A stretch of DNA of 64,000 nt from Bradyrhizobium sp. SZCCT0148 (GTDB taxonomy: Bacteria > Pseudomonadota > Alphaproteobacteria > Rhizobiales > Xanthobacteraceae), in contig NZ_JAFCKT010000004.1 of NCBI RefSeq assembly GCF_018129985.1, positions 62,001 to 126,000 on the forward strand. The letters are read 5' to 3'. Both the position numbers and the translations under genes were made by a program. The stretch's first letter is position 1. Every line of letters begins with the position of its first letter. The notes under the pieces were generated by a model that did no database searches, had not been told where the DNA came from, and was given only the letters and a program-made list of their open reading frames with translations. Below are positions 1-11,250 of this stretch, piece after piece.

Positions 1-117
1 GCTCAGGTGCGCGAGACCTACGGCTCCCTGGTCGCGCAAGGCGACGGCGACGCAGACTTCATCGCGACGGTCAAGCACCTGGAACGGCTGTCCGGGCTCG
101 GCGAGCCCAAACTCTGA
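1..117 (+). CDS. C-terminal end of a probable NAD(P)-dependent oxidoreductase (partial)
   Basis: The first reading frame is open from the left edge of the window to a TGA at 115-117, giving the last 38 residues of a protein that ends in GLGEPKL. The residues DADFIATVKHLERLSGL resemble the C-terminal helix of the 3-hydroxyisobutyrate dehydrogenase / 6-phosphogluconate dehydrogenase-like family, but the fragment is too short for a firm call. It lies 16 bases before the ring-cleavage dioxygenase on the same strand, so it is probably the preceding gene of the same catabolic operon. The nucleotide-binding and catalytic parts lie outside the window. Confidence 0.45.
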   Translation, partial: AQVRETYGSLVAQGDGDADFIATVKHLERLSGLGEPKL

Positions 118-133
118 TCGGCGGAAGGCACAG

Positions 134-1018
134 ATGCGTAATTTCAACGAGACCACGATCACCGACGCGGTGCTGGAGCGGATCAAGGATGCCAGCGATC
201 CGCGCATCAAGCAGATCAGCGAAGCGTTGGTGCGCCACCTCCATGCCTTCGTCCGCGAGATCCGCCCGACCCAGAAGGAATGGGAGTTCGGCATCGACTT
301 CCTGACGCGCACCGGGCACATGTGCGACGACAAGCGACAGGAGTTCATCCTGCTGTCGGATACGCTCGGCGTCTCCATGCTGGTCGATGCGATCAACCAT
401 CCCGTGCCGGAGGGCGCGACCGAGACCACGGTGCTTGGCCCGTTCTTCGTCCAGGCTGCTCCTGAGAAGGACAACGGCGCGGATATTTCGGGCCCGATGG
501 AGGGCGATCCCATGCTGGTCACCGGCTCGGTCTCGGCGGTCGACGGCAAGCCGCTCGTGGGTGCCATCGTGGATGTCTGGCACTCCGACGATGACGGCTA
601 CTATGACGTGCAGCAGCTCGACCAGATCGGCGATCTCGCCATGCGCGCGCGCTTCCACACCGACGCCAACGGCAAATTCCATTTCTGGTCGATCAAGCCG
701 GCCGCCTACCCCGTTCCACACGACGGCCCGGTCGGCGAGATGCTGGAGGCGCAGGGCCGCCACCCCTGGCGTCCGGCGCATGTGCATTTCATGATCTCCG
801 CGCCCGGCTTCGAGCAGTTGGTGACCCACGTGTTCGTCGCAGGAGACCAATATCTCGACTCGGACGTGGTGTTCGGCGTCAAGGACAGCCTGATCCGCGA
901 ATTCGCCAGGCATCCGGCCGGCCGTGCGCCGGATGGTCGCATGGTGGACACCGAATATTTCCATCTCAACTATGATTTCGGCCTCAAGCAGGTCGCGAGC
1001 AACGCAAGAGCCGCTTAG
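134..1018 (+). CDS. Intradiol ring-cleavage dioxygenase, hydroxyquinol 1,2-dioxygenase type
   Basis: The protein has 294 residues. It should be a cytoplasmic non-haem Fe(III) enzyme that opens an aromatic ring between two hydroxyl-bearing carbons. Residues about 20-95 form the helical dimerisation domain typical of catechol and hydroxyquinol dioxygenases, and GPFF at 102-105 begins the catalytic beta-sandwich. The four iron ligands are visible: Tyr157 (in DDDGYYDVQ), Tyr192 (AYPVP), His216 and His218 (RPAHVHF). The WHSDDDGYYDVQ motif favours hydroxyquinol or a substituted quinol over catechol, which is an inference. The start has a GGAAGG ribosome site. A GlcD-type oxidase follows after 58 bases, and the gene probably belongs to one operon with it and the sugar-type ABC importer. 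The natural substrate is not shown by the sequence. Confidence 0.88.
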   Translation: MRNFNETTITDAVLERIKDASDPRIKQISEALVRHLHAFVREIRPTQKEWEFGIDFLTRTGHMCDDKRQEFILLSDTLGVSMLVDAINHPVPEGATETTVLGPFFVQAAPEKDNGADISGPMEGDPMLVTGSVSAVDGKPLVGAIVDVWHSDDDGYYDVQQLDQIGDLAMRARFHTDANGKFHFWSIKPAAYPVPHDGPVGEMLEAQGRHPWRPAHVHFMISAPGFEQLVTHVFVAGDQYLDSDVVFGVKDSLIREFARHPAGRAPDGRMVDTEYFHLNYDFGLKQVASNARAA

Positions 1019-1076
1019 GATCAGACGGCGACGGACCGGCAAGAGTCCGCCAACAGGGAGCAGACGGGAGCTAAGG

Positions 1077-2471
1077 ATGGGACCGCGGGTCAGCACGAGC
1101 ATATTGGCCGATCGCCTCACCGGCATGATCGGCCCGCGCGCGAGCGTTGCGCGCGGCGTGCTCGATCAGCATGGGCAGAGCGAATCGCACTATCGTAATT
1201 TGCCGCCCGACATCGTCGTCTTCCCCGAAACGACGCAGGAGGTCGCCCAGATCGTCAAGCTCTGCGCGAGCTCGGGTATGCCCATCGTTCCGTTCGGTGC
1301 GGGAACCTCGCTGGAAGGCAACGCGGCCGCAATTGCCGGCGGCGTCTGCTTCGACTTCGCACGCATGAACAAGGTGCTGACGGTGCACGACAGCGACATG
1401 GACGTCGTCGTTCAGCCCGGCATCACCCGCAAGCAGCTCAATGCCGAGCTGCGCAACACCGGGCTCTTCTTTCCGATCGACCCCGGTGCCGACGCCTCGA
1501 TCGGGGGCATGACCTCGACGCGGGCCTCCGGCACCATGGCCGTGCGCTACGGCACCATGAAGGACAATGTCATGGCGCTGGAGGTGGTGCTGGCCGACGG
1601 CCGTATCATCCGCACTGCGAAGCGTGCGCGGAAGTCGGCCGCCGGCTATGACCTCACTCGCCTGTTCGTCGGTGCGGAAGGAACGCTTGGCGTGATCACC
1701 GAGATCACCCTGAAAGTGCATCCCGTACCGCAAGCGATCTCGGCCGCCGTCTGCAGCTTCGACACGCTGCATGATGCCGTCAACACCGCGATCTCGGTGA
1801 TCCAATCGGCGATCCCCGTCGCGCGCATCGAGCTGCTCGACGACGTCATGATGCGCGGCATCAATGCCTACGCCAAGCTCGGCTATCGCGAAGCGCCCAC
1901 CTTGTTCTTCGAGTTCCACGGCTCCGAGTCCTCCGTTGCCGAGCAGGCCGAAGCCGCGCAGGCGATCGCGGCCGACCACAGCGGCCACGGCTTTGCCTGG
2001 GCGAAGGCAGCGGAGGACCGTAGCCGGCTCTGGCACGCCCGCGACAACACCCTCTATGCCGGACTGGGCCTGCGGGCGGGCGCGCGCGCCGTGATCACCG
2101 ATGTCTGCGTGCCGATCTCGCGACTGGCGGAATGCCTGACCGAGACACGGCGCGATGCGGACGAGCATGGCTTCACAGCGCCGATCGTCGGTCATGTCGG
2201 CGATGGCAACTTTCACATGCTGATCCTGATCGATCCCGCAAAACCTGAAGAGAGCGAAGGCGCCAAGGCGCTGCAGGCCCGCATGGTCGCCCGCGCCATT
2301 GCCATGGACGGCACCTGCACCGGCGAGCACGGCATCGGCCTCGGCAAGATCGAGTATCTCGCTGATGAACTCGGCGAAGCCGTCGACGTGATGCGATCCA
2401 TCAAGACCGCGCTCGATCCTGATGGGTTGATGAACCCTGGAAAGATCTTCGCGAGCGGAGCCAAGGCATGA
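1077..2471 (+). CDS. FAD-binding oxidase of the GlcD / D-lactate dehydrogenase family
   Basis: The protein has 464 residues and the usual length for the VAO-type FAD-linked oxidases. The N-terminal FAD-binding domain (about 35-215) carries the glycine-rich PFGAGTSLEGN motif that contacts the cofactor. The C-terminal cap (about 230-460) contains GHVGDGNFHM and GEHGIGLGK, both conserved in GlcD-like 2-hydroxyacid oxidases. The open frame extends upstream to 924, but that part overlaps the dioxygenase and is a shadow. ATG at 1077 has GGGAG six bases upstream and gives the family N-terminus. The likely reaction is oxidation of a 2-hydroxy acid made by the pathway, but the substrate is unknown. 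The stop overlaps the next ATG by four bases. Confidence 0.85.
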   Translation: MGPRVSTSILADRLTGMIGPRASVARGVLDQHGQSESHYRNLPPDIVVFPETTQEVAQIVKLCASSGMPIVPFGAGTSLEGNAAAIAGGVCFDFARMNKVLTVHDSDMDVVVQPGITRKQLNAELRNTGLFFPIDPGADASIGGMTSTRASGTMAVRYGTMKDNVMALEVVLADGRIIRTAKRARKSAAGYDLTRLFVGAEGTLGVITEITLKVHPVPQAISAAVCSFDTLHDAVNTAISVIQSAIPVARIELLDDVMMRGINAYAKLGYREAPTLFFEFHGSESSVAEQAEAAQAIAADHSGHGFAWAKAAEDRSRLWHARDNTLYAGLGLRAGARAVITDVCVPISRLAECLTETRRDADEHGFTAPIVGHVGDGNFHMLILIDPAKPEESEGAKALQARMVARAIAMDGTCTGEHGIGLGKIEYLADELGEAVDVMRSIKTALDPDGLMNPGKIFASGAKA

Positions 2472-3991
2472 GCGACGCGCTTCCGGTCGAGGTCACCACG
2501 CCCACGCCGCTGCTGGAATTGCGCGGCATCAGCAAGGAATTTCCCGGCGTCAAGGCGCTGGATGACGTGTCCTTTGCCGTCTATCCCGGTGAAGTCCACA
2601 TGCTGCTGGGTGAAAACGGCGCCGGCAAGTCGAGTCTGATGAAGGTGCTGTGCGGCGCCTATCGCGCCGATGCCGGCGAATTCTATTACAAGGGCGACAA
2701 GGTCGCGATCTCGTCGACCGCGGATGCGCAGAAGCTCGGCATTGCCGTGATCTTCCAGGAATTCTCGCTGGTTCCCCATCTCGATATCGCCCAGAACATC
2801 TTCCTGGGCCGCGAGCCCGGGGGACGCATCCCCGGCACCATCGACCGCCGCAAGATCCTGGCTGATGCGAAGCGTGTGCTCGACACGATCGGCTTCGACA
2901 TCGATCCATCCACGACCGTCGACAAGCTCGGCGTCGCGCAGCAGCAGATGGTCGAGATTGCCAAGGCGATCAGCCAGAACGCGCGCATCCTCGTGATGGA
3001 CGAGCCGACCGCGGCGCTATCCGACCGAGAGACCGAGCTGCTGTTCGCGCTGATCGCGCGGCTGAAGGGCGACGGCGTGTCCATCGTCTACATCTCGCAC
3101 CGCATGGCCGAGGTGTTCGCGCTTGGCGACCGCATCACCGTGCTGCGCGACGGCCGCCGCATCGACGGCGTCAAGCCGGCCGATGTCACGCCGGACCAGC
3201 TGGTGCGCATGATGGTCGGCCGCAACGTGGACATGACCTATCCGCGCAATTTTGCCGACAAGCCCGGCGAGCTGCTGTTGGAAGTCAAGGGCCTGAGCGC
3301 GCCGACCGGCATCTCGGACATCAACATCGAGGTGCGCCGCGGCGAGATCGTCGGCCTGTGCGGCCTGGTCGGCTCCGGCCGCAGCGAAGTCGCGCGCGCC
3401 ATCTTCGGCGCCGATCCCGTCACATCAGGCGAGATCATCTTCGACGGCAAGGCCATTTCCGGCGAGCCTGATCTTGCCGCTCGCCGCGGCATCGCGCTGA
3501 TCCCGGAAAGCCGTAAGAGCGAGGGTCTCGCGCTGCTGCGCTCGGTCAGCGACAATCTCGTGGTATCGGCGCTGCGAAAGCTGTTTCCGAGCGGGCTTTT
3601 CGATTCTCGAGGCGCGCAACGGACTTCCGACGCCCTGATCCGGCAATTGCGCATCGCAACGCCCAGCGCGCGTCAGACCGTCGGTCTGCTCTCGGGCGGC
3701 AACCAGCAGAAGGTCGTGATCGGCAAATGGCTGGCGGCCGGCTCGAAGCTCTTCATCTTCGACGAGCCGACGCGCGGCATCGACATCGGCGCCAAGTCCG
3801 AGATCTTTGCGCTGATCGACCGCCTGGTCGCGGAAGGCGCGGCGGCGCTGATGATTTCGTCCGAGCAAATCGAGATCTGCCATGTCTGCGACCGCGCCTA
3901 CGTGATGCGCGAGGGCCGCATCGCCGGGCACCTCGCCCGTAACGAACTGACCGAGGAGAACATCGTGCGACTGGGGATGCATCATGCGTGA
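2468..3991 (+). CDS. Sugar-type ABC importer, double ATPase subunit (RbsA/MglA-like)
   Basis: The protein has 507 residues and two nucleotide-binding domains in tandem, the form used by importers of ribose, galactose, xylose and related solutes. The first half has a full Walker A (GENGAGKSS), and ILVMDEPTAALS is its Walker B. The second half has the degenerate Walker A GLVGSGRSE and the signature LSGGNQQK, as is normal for this family. ATG overlaps the preceding stop (ATGA), and the 3' end overlaps the first permease by eight bases, so the genes are translationally coupled. Its placement beside a dioxygenase suggests uptake of the compound that the operon degrades. The solute cannot be read from the sequence. 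Confidence 0.93.
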   Translation: MSDALPVEVTTPTPLLELRGISKEFPGVKALDDVSFAVYPGEVHMLLGENGAGKSSLMKVLCGAYRADAGEFYYKGDKVAISSTADAQKLGIAVIFQEFSLVPHLDIAQNIFLGREPGGRIPGTIDRRKILADAKRVLDTIGFDIDPSTTVDKLGVAQQQMVEIAKAISQNARILVMDEPTAALSDRETELLFALIARLKGDGVSIVYISHRMAEVFALGDRITVLRDGRRIDGVKPADVTPDQLVRMMVGRNVDMTYPRNFADKPGELLLEVKGLSAPTGISDINIEVRRGEIVGLCGLVGSGRSEVARAIFGADPVTSGEIIFDGKAISGEPDLAARRGIALIPESRKSEGLALLRSVSDNLVVSALRKLFPSGLFDSRGAQRTSDALIRQLRIATPSARQTVGLLSGGNQQKVVIGKWLAAGSKLFIFDEPTRGIDIGAKSEIFALIDRLVAEGAAALMISSEQIEICHVCDRAYVMREGRIAGHLARNELTEENIVRLGMHHA

Positions 3992-4934
3992 AGCCGCGAT
4001 CGTCTCTCAATCCAACCCGCTGCAGCGCATTCCCGGCGTTGCCATCGTGCTCGTGCTTCTGATCGCGCTGTTCAGCGCGATCGCGCCCGGCTTTCTGTCG
4101 GTCGCCAATCTCTCCAACGTGCTAGTGCAGTCGACCATCCTGACCATGCTCGCGCTGCCGATGACCTTGATCATCATGACCGAGGGTCTGGACCTCTCGA
4201 TGGGCGCAGTGCTGACGCTGACCTCGCTCTGTGTTGCGCTCGTCTCTCTCGCAACCCATTCGATGCTGCTGGGCCTCGGCGCCGGGCTGCTGGTGGGCGT
4301 CGCCTTCGGCCTTGCCAACGGCTGGCTGGTCGCCATCCTCGGCATTCCACCTTTCGTCGCGACGCTCGGCACGCTCGGCATGGCGCAAGGGCTGTCTCTG
4401 ATCGTCAGCGACGGCCAGAGCGTGGTCGGCATTCCCCACAGCGTGCGCGACATCTATTCGGCGACACTGCTCGGCGTGCCCGTGCCGATCGTGATGGCGC
4501 TCGTGACCTATGCGGCGTTCCACGGCCTGCTCTATCACACCCGCTTCGGCACCTACATCTTCGCGCTCGGGGGCAATCGCGAGGCGCTGCGCTATGCCGG
4601 CCTGTCGCCGAACAGGCTGCTGATTGCGGTCTATGCGCTCGGCGGCGCCATGGCCGGCATCGCCGGGCTGTTGATGACGGCGCGCATGAATTCCGGCCAT
4701 CCTACCGCCGGCCTCGGCCTCGAATTCGATGCGATTGCGGCCGTCGCGGTCGGCGGCACCTCGTTCGAGCGCGGCAATGGCTGGCTGCTCGGCACCCTGC
4801 TCGGCGTGCTCTCGGTCGGTGTGCTCCGCAACGGGTTGAACCTGATCTCACTGCCGTCCTCGGTGCAGGTCGCCAGCGTCGGCGTGCTCGTCATCGTCGC
4901 GCTGTTCCTCGATGGTCTCAGGAGCCGGGCATGA
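3984..4934 (+). CDS. Sugar-type ABC importer, first permease
   Basis: The protein has 316 residues, is hydrophobic throughout, and has about eight to ten predicted membrane segments. It belongs to the RbsC/XylH branched-chain and sugar permease family. MTEGLDLSMGAVL is the recognisable family motif near residues 65-80 (usually GGIDLSVG), and the later AVAVGGTSFERG corresponds to the conserved GGTS...G coupling loop. It overlaps the ATPase gene by eight bases and the second permease by four. It forms the inner-membrane channel with that partner as a heterodimer, which is inferred from the presence of two different permease genes in one operon. Confidence 0.92.
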   Translation: MREAAIVSQSNPLQRIPGVAIVLVLLIALFSAIAPGFLSVANLSNVLVQSTILTMLALPMTLIIMTEGLDLSMGAVLTLTSLCVALVSLATHSMLLGLGAGLLVGVAFGLANGWLVAILGIPPFVATLGTLGMAQGLSLIVSDGQSVVGIPHSVRDIYSATLLGVPVPIVMALVTYAAFHGLLYHTRFGTYIFALGGNREALRYAGLSPNRLLIAVYALGGAMAGIAGLLMTARMNSGHPTAGLGLEFDAIAAVAVGGTSFERGNGWLLGTLLGVLSVGVLRNGLNLISLPSSVQVASVGVLVIVALFLDGLRSRA

Positions 4935-5908
4935 CCGACATCACAAAAGACGCCATGATGCCGTCCCGCTCGTTCCTGTCGCAGGACGCGATCCAGGTGT
5001 TCTACCGCCTGCTCGCGGCCCTCCTGATCTGCGCGGTGCTCGCCGTGCTCAGCGATTCCTTTCTGAGCCTCGGCAACATCCTCAACGTGCTGAGGCAGGC
5101 GAGCCTGACCTTCTTCATCGCGTCCGGCCTGACGCTGGTGGTGCTGACCGCCGGGCTGGATCTCTCCGTCGGGGCCAATGTCGCGCTGTCGGCCTGCATT
5201 GCCGGCACCGTGATCCACAAGACCGGCTCGCCCGCACTCGGCATCCTCACCGGGCTTGCCTGCGGCGGCCTCGTCGGCCTGCTCAACGGCATCATGGTCA
5301 CCGCGCTTCGCATCCCCTCCTTCATCGCCACCTACGGCATGCTCTGGGTGCTGAACGGCCTCACCTACTGGTACATGGCGGGCGAAACGCTTCACGGCTT
5401 CCCCGCCGGCTTCCGCCAGATCGGCAGCGGCTATCTGTTCGGCCTGCCGATCCCGGTCTATCTGCTGCTGGTGTTCCTCGGGATCGGGACGTTCTTCGCG
5501 CAGCGGACGATCTGGGGCCAGGAGATCTACGCGATCGGCGCCAATCCGGTCGCGGCCCGGCTCTCCGGCATCCCTGTCGCGCGCCGCCTGCTGCTGGTCT
5601 ACGCGGTCTCCGGCACCATGGCGGGACTCGCTTCGATCATCTTCCTGTCGCGGCTCAATTCGGCCGAGGCCGACATCGGCGAAAGCCTGACGCTGCCCGC
5701 GATCGCGGCCGTGCTGATCGGCGGCACCTCGCTGTTCGGCGGCGTCGGCACCGTGTTCGGCACCTTCATCGGCGCGCTGATCCTGACGCTGGTGCTGAAC
5801 GGCATGAATTTGCTCTCGGTCAGCGCCAACTGGCAGCCGCTGGTGACAGGCGTCATCGTCATTCTCGCGGTCTGGCTCGACATGAAGACCCGCCGCCGCG
5901 CGCAATAA
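4931..5908 (+). CDS. Sugar-type ABC importer, second permease
   Basis: The protein has 325 residues and is of the RbsC/XylH type. VLTAGLDLSVGANV at about residues 70-84 and VLIGGTSLFGG near 265 are the conserved family motifs, and most of the chain is membrane-spanning. It starts four bases inside the preceding permease gene (ATGA overlap). The stop is followed by 42 bases with a strong GGAGG site before the binding-protein gene. A long open frame antisense to this gene is a composition shadow. Confidence 0.92.
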   Translation: MTDITKDAMMPSRSFLSQDAIQVFYRLLAALLICAVLAVLSDSFLSLGNILNVLRQASLTFFIASGLTLVVLTAGLDLSVGANVALSACIAGTVIHKTGSPALGILTGLACGGLVGLLNGIMVTALRIPSFIATYGMLWVLNGLTYWYMAGETLHGFPAGFRQIGSGYLFGLPIPVYLLLVFLGIGTFFAQRTIWGQEIYAIGANPVAARLSGIPVARRLLLVYAVSGTMAGLASIIFLSRLNSAEADIGESLTLPAIAAVLIGGTSLFGGVGTVFGTFIGALILTLVLNGMNLLSVSANWQPLVTGVIVILAVWLDMKTRRRAQ

Positions 5909-5950
5909 TTTCCTGGACTACCAACAAGCAAAACGAGGGATGGAGGCAAC

Positions 5951-6925
5951 ATGAAACATACACTGGGTTACCTGACGCTGCCGCTTCTGATGGCCGCGGC
6001 ATTCACGACGCAAGCGCGGGCGGACGGCGAAACCATCGCCGTCTTCACCAAGAACCAGACCAACCCGTTCTTCCAGACGGTGCGGGTCGGCGCCGACAAC
6101 ATGGCGAAGACGCTGAACGCCAAGACGCTGCAATACATCCCGACCAAGCCAGATTCGATCCCCGAGCAACTGAGCCAGATCGAGGACGTGGTGGTGAAGA
6201 AGCCGAGCGCGATCGTGTTCACGCCAGTCGACTACAAGGCGATGGTGCCGGGCGTCGAGAAGATCAACGAAGCCAAGATCCCCGTCGTCAACATCACCGA
6301 CCGCTCCGCCGGCGGCAAGTTCCTCTCCTTCGTCGGCGCCGACGATTACAGCCTGGGACTCGAGACCGCGCGCTTTCTCCTGAAGACGCTCGGCGGCAAG
6401 GGCAACATCGTCATCATCGAGGGCGTCAAGGGCTCGCTGACGAATGTCGACCGCGTTCGCGGGTTCAACGACGCGCTGAAGGAAGCGCCGGGCGCCAAGC
6501 TCTTGGCCTCCCAGCCCGGCAACTATCAGCGGCTGCAGGCGCTCCAGGTCATGGAGAACCTGATGCAGTCGAACTCCCAGATCGACGGCGTACTCGCGGC
6601 CAACGACGCCATGGCGGTCGGCGCGATCGAGGCGCTGGACGGTGCCAACCGCAAGGCCCAGGTGATCGGCATCAATGGCACCAAGGAGGCGATCGACGCG
6701 ATCAAGTCCGGCAAGCTGCTCGCGAGTGGCGACTACAACGGATTTGCGCAAGGCTGCCTCGGCACCATGATGGCGATCCGTAGCCTTCGCAACCAGCCTG
6801 TCATCGCCGAGATCGTGCTGAAGCCGACGGTCATCACCAAGGACAATTACCAGCCGTTCGACGTGCCGCTGGAGCAGCGGACTTGCCCGACCTTCGAGGA
6901 AGCCGGCAAGCTCGGCGCCAAGTAA
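5951..6925 (+). CDS. Periplasmic sugar-type solute-binding protein of the ABC importer
   Basis: The protein has 324 residues. A cleavable signal peptide covers about residues 1-24 and ends in ARA. The mature part is a type I periplasmic binding protein of the RbsB class: AVFTKNQTNPFFQTV at the start of lobe one, VVKKPSAIVFTP, and AANDAMAVGAIEAL in lobe two are the typical contact and hinge regions. GGAGG four bases before the ATG supports this start. It is last of the transporter set, whereas many such operons place it first. It would capture the substrate in the periplasm and pass it to the two permeases. The ligand is not predictable here. Confidence 0.92.
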   Translation: MKHTLGYLTLPLLMAAAFTTQARADGETIAVFTKNQTNPFFQTVRVGADNMAKTLNAKTLQYIPTKPDSIPEQLSQIEDVVVKKPSAIVFTPVDYKAMVPGVEKINEAKIPVVNITDRSAGGKFLSFVGADDYSLGLETARFLLKTLGGKGNIVIIEGVKGSLTNVDRVRGFNDALKEAPGAKLLASQPGNYQRLQALQVMENLMQSNSQIDGVLAANDAMAVGAIEALDGANRKAQVIGINGTKEAIDAIKSGKLLASGDYNGFAQGCLGTMMAIRSLRNQPVIAEIVLKPTVITKDNYQPFDVPLEQRTCPTFEEAGKLGAK

Positions 6926-6998
6926 GTCCACCCCATCGCGTCCGGACGGTCGCCACGGCGGCCGTCCCAACAACCGAAGCCGAAGCAACGGAGACACC

Positions 6999-7286
6999 AT
7001 GCTGTTCGCCATTCACGCCGTCGACCGCGCCGGCGCATTGCCGACCCGGCTCGCCAATTACGATGCCCACAAGGCTTTCCTGAGCGACACGTCGCGCTTC
7101 GGCGTCAAGATCGTGATGTCGGGCCCGCTCGTCTCCGACGATGGTCAAACGATGATCGGCAGCCTGTTCCTGATCGAGGCGCCCGGCCGCAGCGAGGTCG
7201 AAGCCTTCAACCGCGCCGACCCCTTTGCGTCCGCCGGCATCTGGGAAAAGGTCACGATCACGGGCTTCCTGCGCCGACAGGGCTGA
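6999..7286 (+). CDS. YciI-like small protein
   Basis: The 95-residue protein fits the YciI superfamily (dimeric alpha-beta ferredoxin-like fold). The family features are a start with a short beta strand, an Arg in the first loop, a His within ANYDAHKAFL, and GPLVSDDGQ before a second strand. Family members occur beside aromatic and chloroaromatic ring-cleavage genes and are thought to act on pathway intermediates, but no reaction is proven for most. The ATG has GGAG five bases upstream. It is the last gene of the + operon, and a strong hairpin follows 28 bases after the stop. Confidence 0.8.
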   Translation: MLFAIHAVDRAGALPTRLANYDAHKAFLSDTSRFGVKIVMSGPLVSDDGQTMIGSLFLIEAPGRSEVEAFNRADPFASAGIWEKVTITGFLRRQG

Positions 7287-7313
7287 GGCAGGCCCCACCC
7301 AAAAATGCGAAAA

Positions 7314-7341
7314 CAACCCCATGCACAGTAGAATGGGGTTG
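7314..7341. terminator. Bidirectional hairpin terminator
   Basis: CAACCCCAT at 7314-7322 and ATGGGGTTG at 7333-7341 form a perfect nine-base-pair stem with a ten-base loop. ATTTTG follows on the + side, and a run of A residues precedes it, which reads as T on the - side. It sits between two convergent operons ending at 7286 (+) and 7377 (-), so it can terminate both. Confidence 0.8.
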
Positions 7342-7376
7342 ATTTTGCTGGCGAATTTCCGACGAAATCTCGCGCC

Positions 7377-9355
<1,979 letters not shown>

Positions 9356-9374
9356 CGTGATCAGCCCCGCACCA

Positions 9375-10298
9375 TCAGAGGCTCTTGGCCATGCGCGGAT
9401 CGAGCGCATCGCGAAGGCCGTCGCCGAGCAGATTCACCGCTAGCACGGTGACGGACAGGAACGCCGCCGGAAAGAACACGATGTAGGGCTTGACCTGCCA
9501 CAGCGCGCGGCCCTCGGCCATGATATTGCCCCAGGACGGAATGGTGGGCGGCGTGCCCGCGCCGATGAAGGACAGGATCGCCTCGGTGATCATGGCGCTG
9601 GCGCAGATGTAGGTCGCCTGCACCAGCATCGGCGCCACCGTGTTGGGCAGGATGTGGCGGAGAATGATCATCGGCGTGCGCGTGCCGCAGGCCACCGCGG
9701 CATCCACATAAGGCTGCTCGCGCAATGACAGCACGACGCTGCGGACGAGGCGCGAGACGCGCGGGATCTCGGCAACGGTGATCGCCAGGATGACGTTGCC
9801 GACGCTGCCGCGCGTCAGCGCCATCAGCGCGATCGCCAGCAGGATCGGCGGGATCGACATCAAGCCGTCCATGAAGCGCATCAGGATGCCGTCGGCCCAG
9901 CGGACGAAGCCGGAGACCATGCCGATGGCAAGGCCGGCCGCGGATGCGAAGATCGCGACCGACAGTCCGACCGTGAGCGAGACCCGCGCGCCATACAGCA
10001 CGCGGGAATAGACGTCGCGGCCGAGCACGTCGGAGCCGAACCAGTAGTCTGCCGAAGGCGCGCGCGTGCGTTTGGACGGCGCGAGCGCCGTCGGATCGAC
10101 CGTTCCGAGATAGGGTGCGAAGATCGCGATCAGGACCAGCGTGAGCAGCAGCGCGCCGCCGATGGCGACCGTCGGATGACCGCGCAGGAAGCCGATGAAG
10201 CCGCGCCGGATCTTGACCGGCCGAAGGATCTCCGGCAGTTGCGGCGCGAGGACGAATCCGGCCGGAAGCGATTGCGGATTGACGGTGGTGTCGGTCAA
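9375..10298 (-). CDS. Oligopeptide-type ABC importer, permease (DppC-like)
   Basis: The protein has 307 residues. A cytoplasmic N-terminus of about 45 residues precedes the first membrane helix, and [16 protein letters not shown] near 90-105 is the characteristic DppC/OppC motif. About six membrane segments are visible, with the EAA-type loop around [11 protein letters not shown]. It starts four bases inside the preceding permease gene (ATGA). It forms the inner-membrane pore of importer A with the DppB-like partner. Confidence 0.93.
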   Translation of the reverse strand: MTDTTVNPQSLPAGFVLAPQLPEILRPVKIRRGFIGFLRGHPTVAIGGALLLTLVLIAIFAPYLGTVDPTALAPSKRTRAPSADYWFGSDVLGRDVYSRVLYGARVSLTVGLSVAIFASAAGLAIGMVSGFVRWADGILMRFMDGLMSIPPILLAIALMALTRGSVGNVILAITVAEIPRVSRLVRSVVLSLREQPYVDAAVACGTRTPMIILRHILPNTVAPMLVQATYICASAMITEAILSFIGAGTPPTIPSWGNIMAEGRALWQVKPYIVFFPAAFLSVTVLAVNLLGDGLRDALDPRMAKSL

Positions 10299-11236
10299 TA
10301 GCGGATCCTCGGGTCAACGAGCGTATAGACGACGTCGATCATCAGATTGACGAGGACGTAGACGAAGCTGAACAGCAGCACGATCCCCTGAATGACAGGG
10401 TAGTCGCGGCGCAGGATCGCATCGATCGTGAGCCGGCCGAGGCCAGGAATCGCAAACACGCTTTCGGTGACGACCGCGCCGCCGATCAGGAGCGCGATGC
10501 CGATCCCGATCACGGTGACGATCGGCACCGCGGCATTCTTCAGCGCGTGAACAAACAGGATGCCGCCCTGCCCGAGGCCCTTGGCCCGCGCGGTGCGGAT
10601 ATAGTCCTGCTGCAGCACTTCGAGCATGGTGGCGCGGGTGATGCGCGCGATCAGCGCGATATAGACGCAGCCGAGCGCGACCGCCGGAAGAATCAAGTTC
10701 TCCAACCAGGGCCAGAAGCCCTGGGCCAGTGGCGTGTAGCCCTGCACCGGAAGCCATTCCAGTTCGAGCGCGAAGATATAGGCGAGCATGTAGCCGACCA
10801 CGAAGACGGGCAGCGAGAAGCCGAACACGGCAAAGCCCATGATGACGCGGTCGATCAGGCTGCCGGCTTTCCACGCCGCCACGACGCCGAGCGGCACCGC
10901 GACCACGATCGTCAGCAGCAGCGTGACGGTCATCAGCGACAGCGTCGGTCCGAGGCGCTGTCCGATCAGCGCCGAGACCGGCAGGTTGGTGAAGATCGAG
11001 GTGCCGAGATCGCCATGCAGGATGCGCCAGACCCAGCTGCCGAACTGGATCAGGAACGGACGATCGAGACCGAGGCTCTGGCGGATGCGCTCCACATCCT
11101 CCGGGCTCGCCTGGTCGCCCGCGATCACCACGGCGGGATCACCCGGCGCGATGTAAAGCAGGCTGAACACGAACAGCGCGACGATTGCCATGACTGGCAA
11201 GGTCGCGGCGATGCGACGGAGGATGTAAGAGAGCAT
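10295..11236 (-). CDS. Oligopeptide-type ABC importer, permease (DppB-like)
   Basis: The protein has 313 residues. The start LSYILRRIAATLPVM is a first transmembrane helix with the usual basic cytoplasmic end. YIAPGDPAVVIAG is the DppB family motif after helix one, and ARITRATMLEVLQQDYIRTA is the cytoplasmic coupling loop. About six membrane segments are present. It begins 14 bases after the binding-protein stop and is coupled to the DppC-like gene. Confidence 0.93.
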   Translation of the reverse strand: MLSYILRRIAATLPVMAIVALFVFSLLYIAPGDPAVVIAGDQASPEDVERIRQSLGLDRPFLIQFGSWVWRILHGDLGTSIFTNLPVSALIGQRLGPTLSLMTVTLLLTIVVAVPLGVVAAWKAGSLIDRVIMGFAVFGFSLPVFVVGYMLAYIFALELEWLPVQGYTPLAQGFWPWLENLILPAVALGCVYIALIARITRATMLEVLQQDYIRTARAKGLGQGGILFVHALKNAAVPIVTVIGIGIALLIGGAVVTESVFAIPGLGRLTIDAILRRDYPVIQGIVLLFSFVYVLVNLMIDVVYTLVDPRIRY

Positions 11237-11250
11237 CTGGCTTCAGTCGA

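Noticed and set aside
4912..6783. A 623-codon + strand frame and a 424-codon - strand frame over the second permease
   Set aside because: Both are out of frame with the permease and binding protein, which have normal family sequence, membrane segments and ribosome sites.
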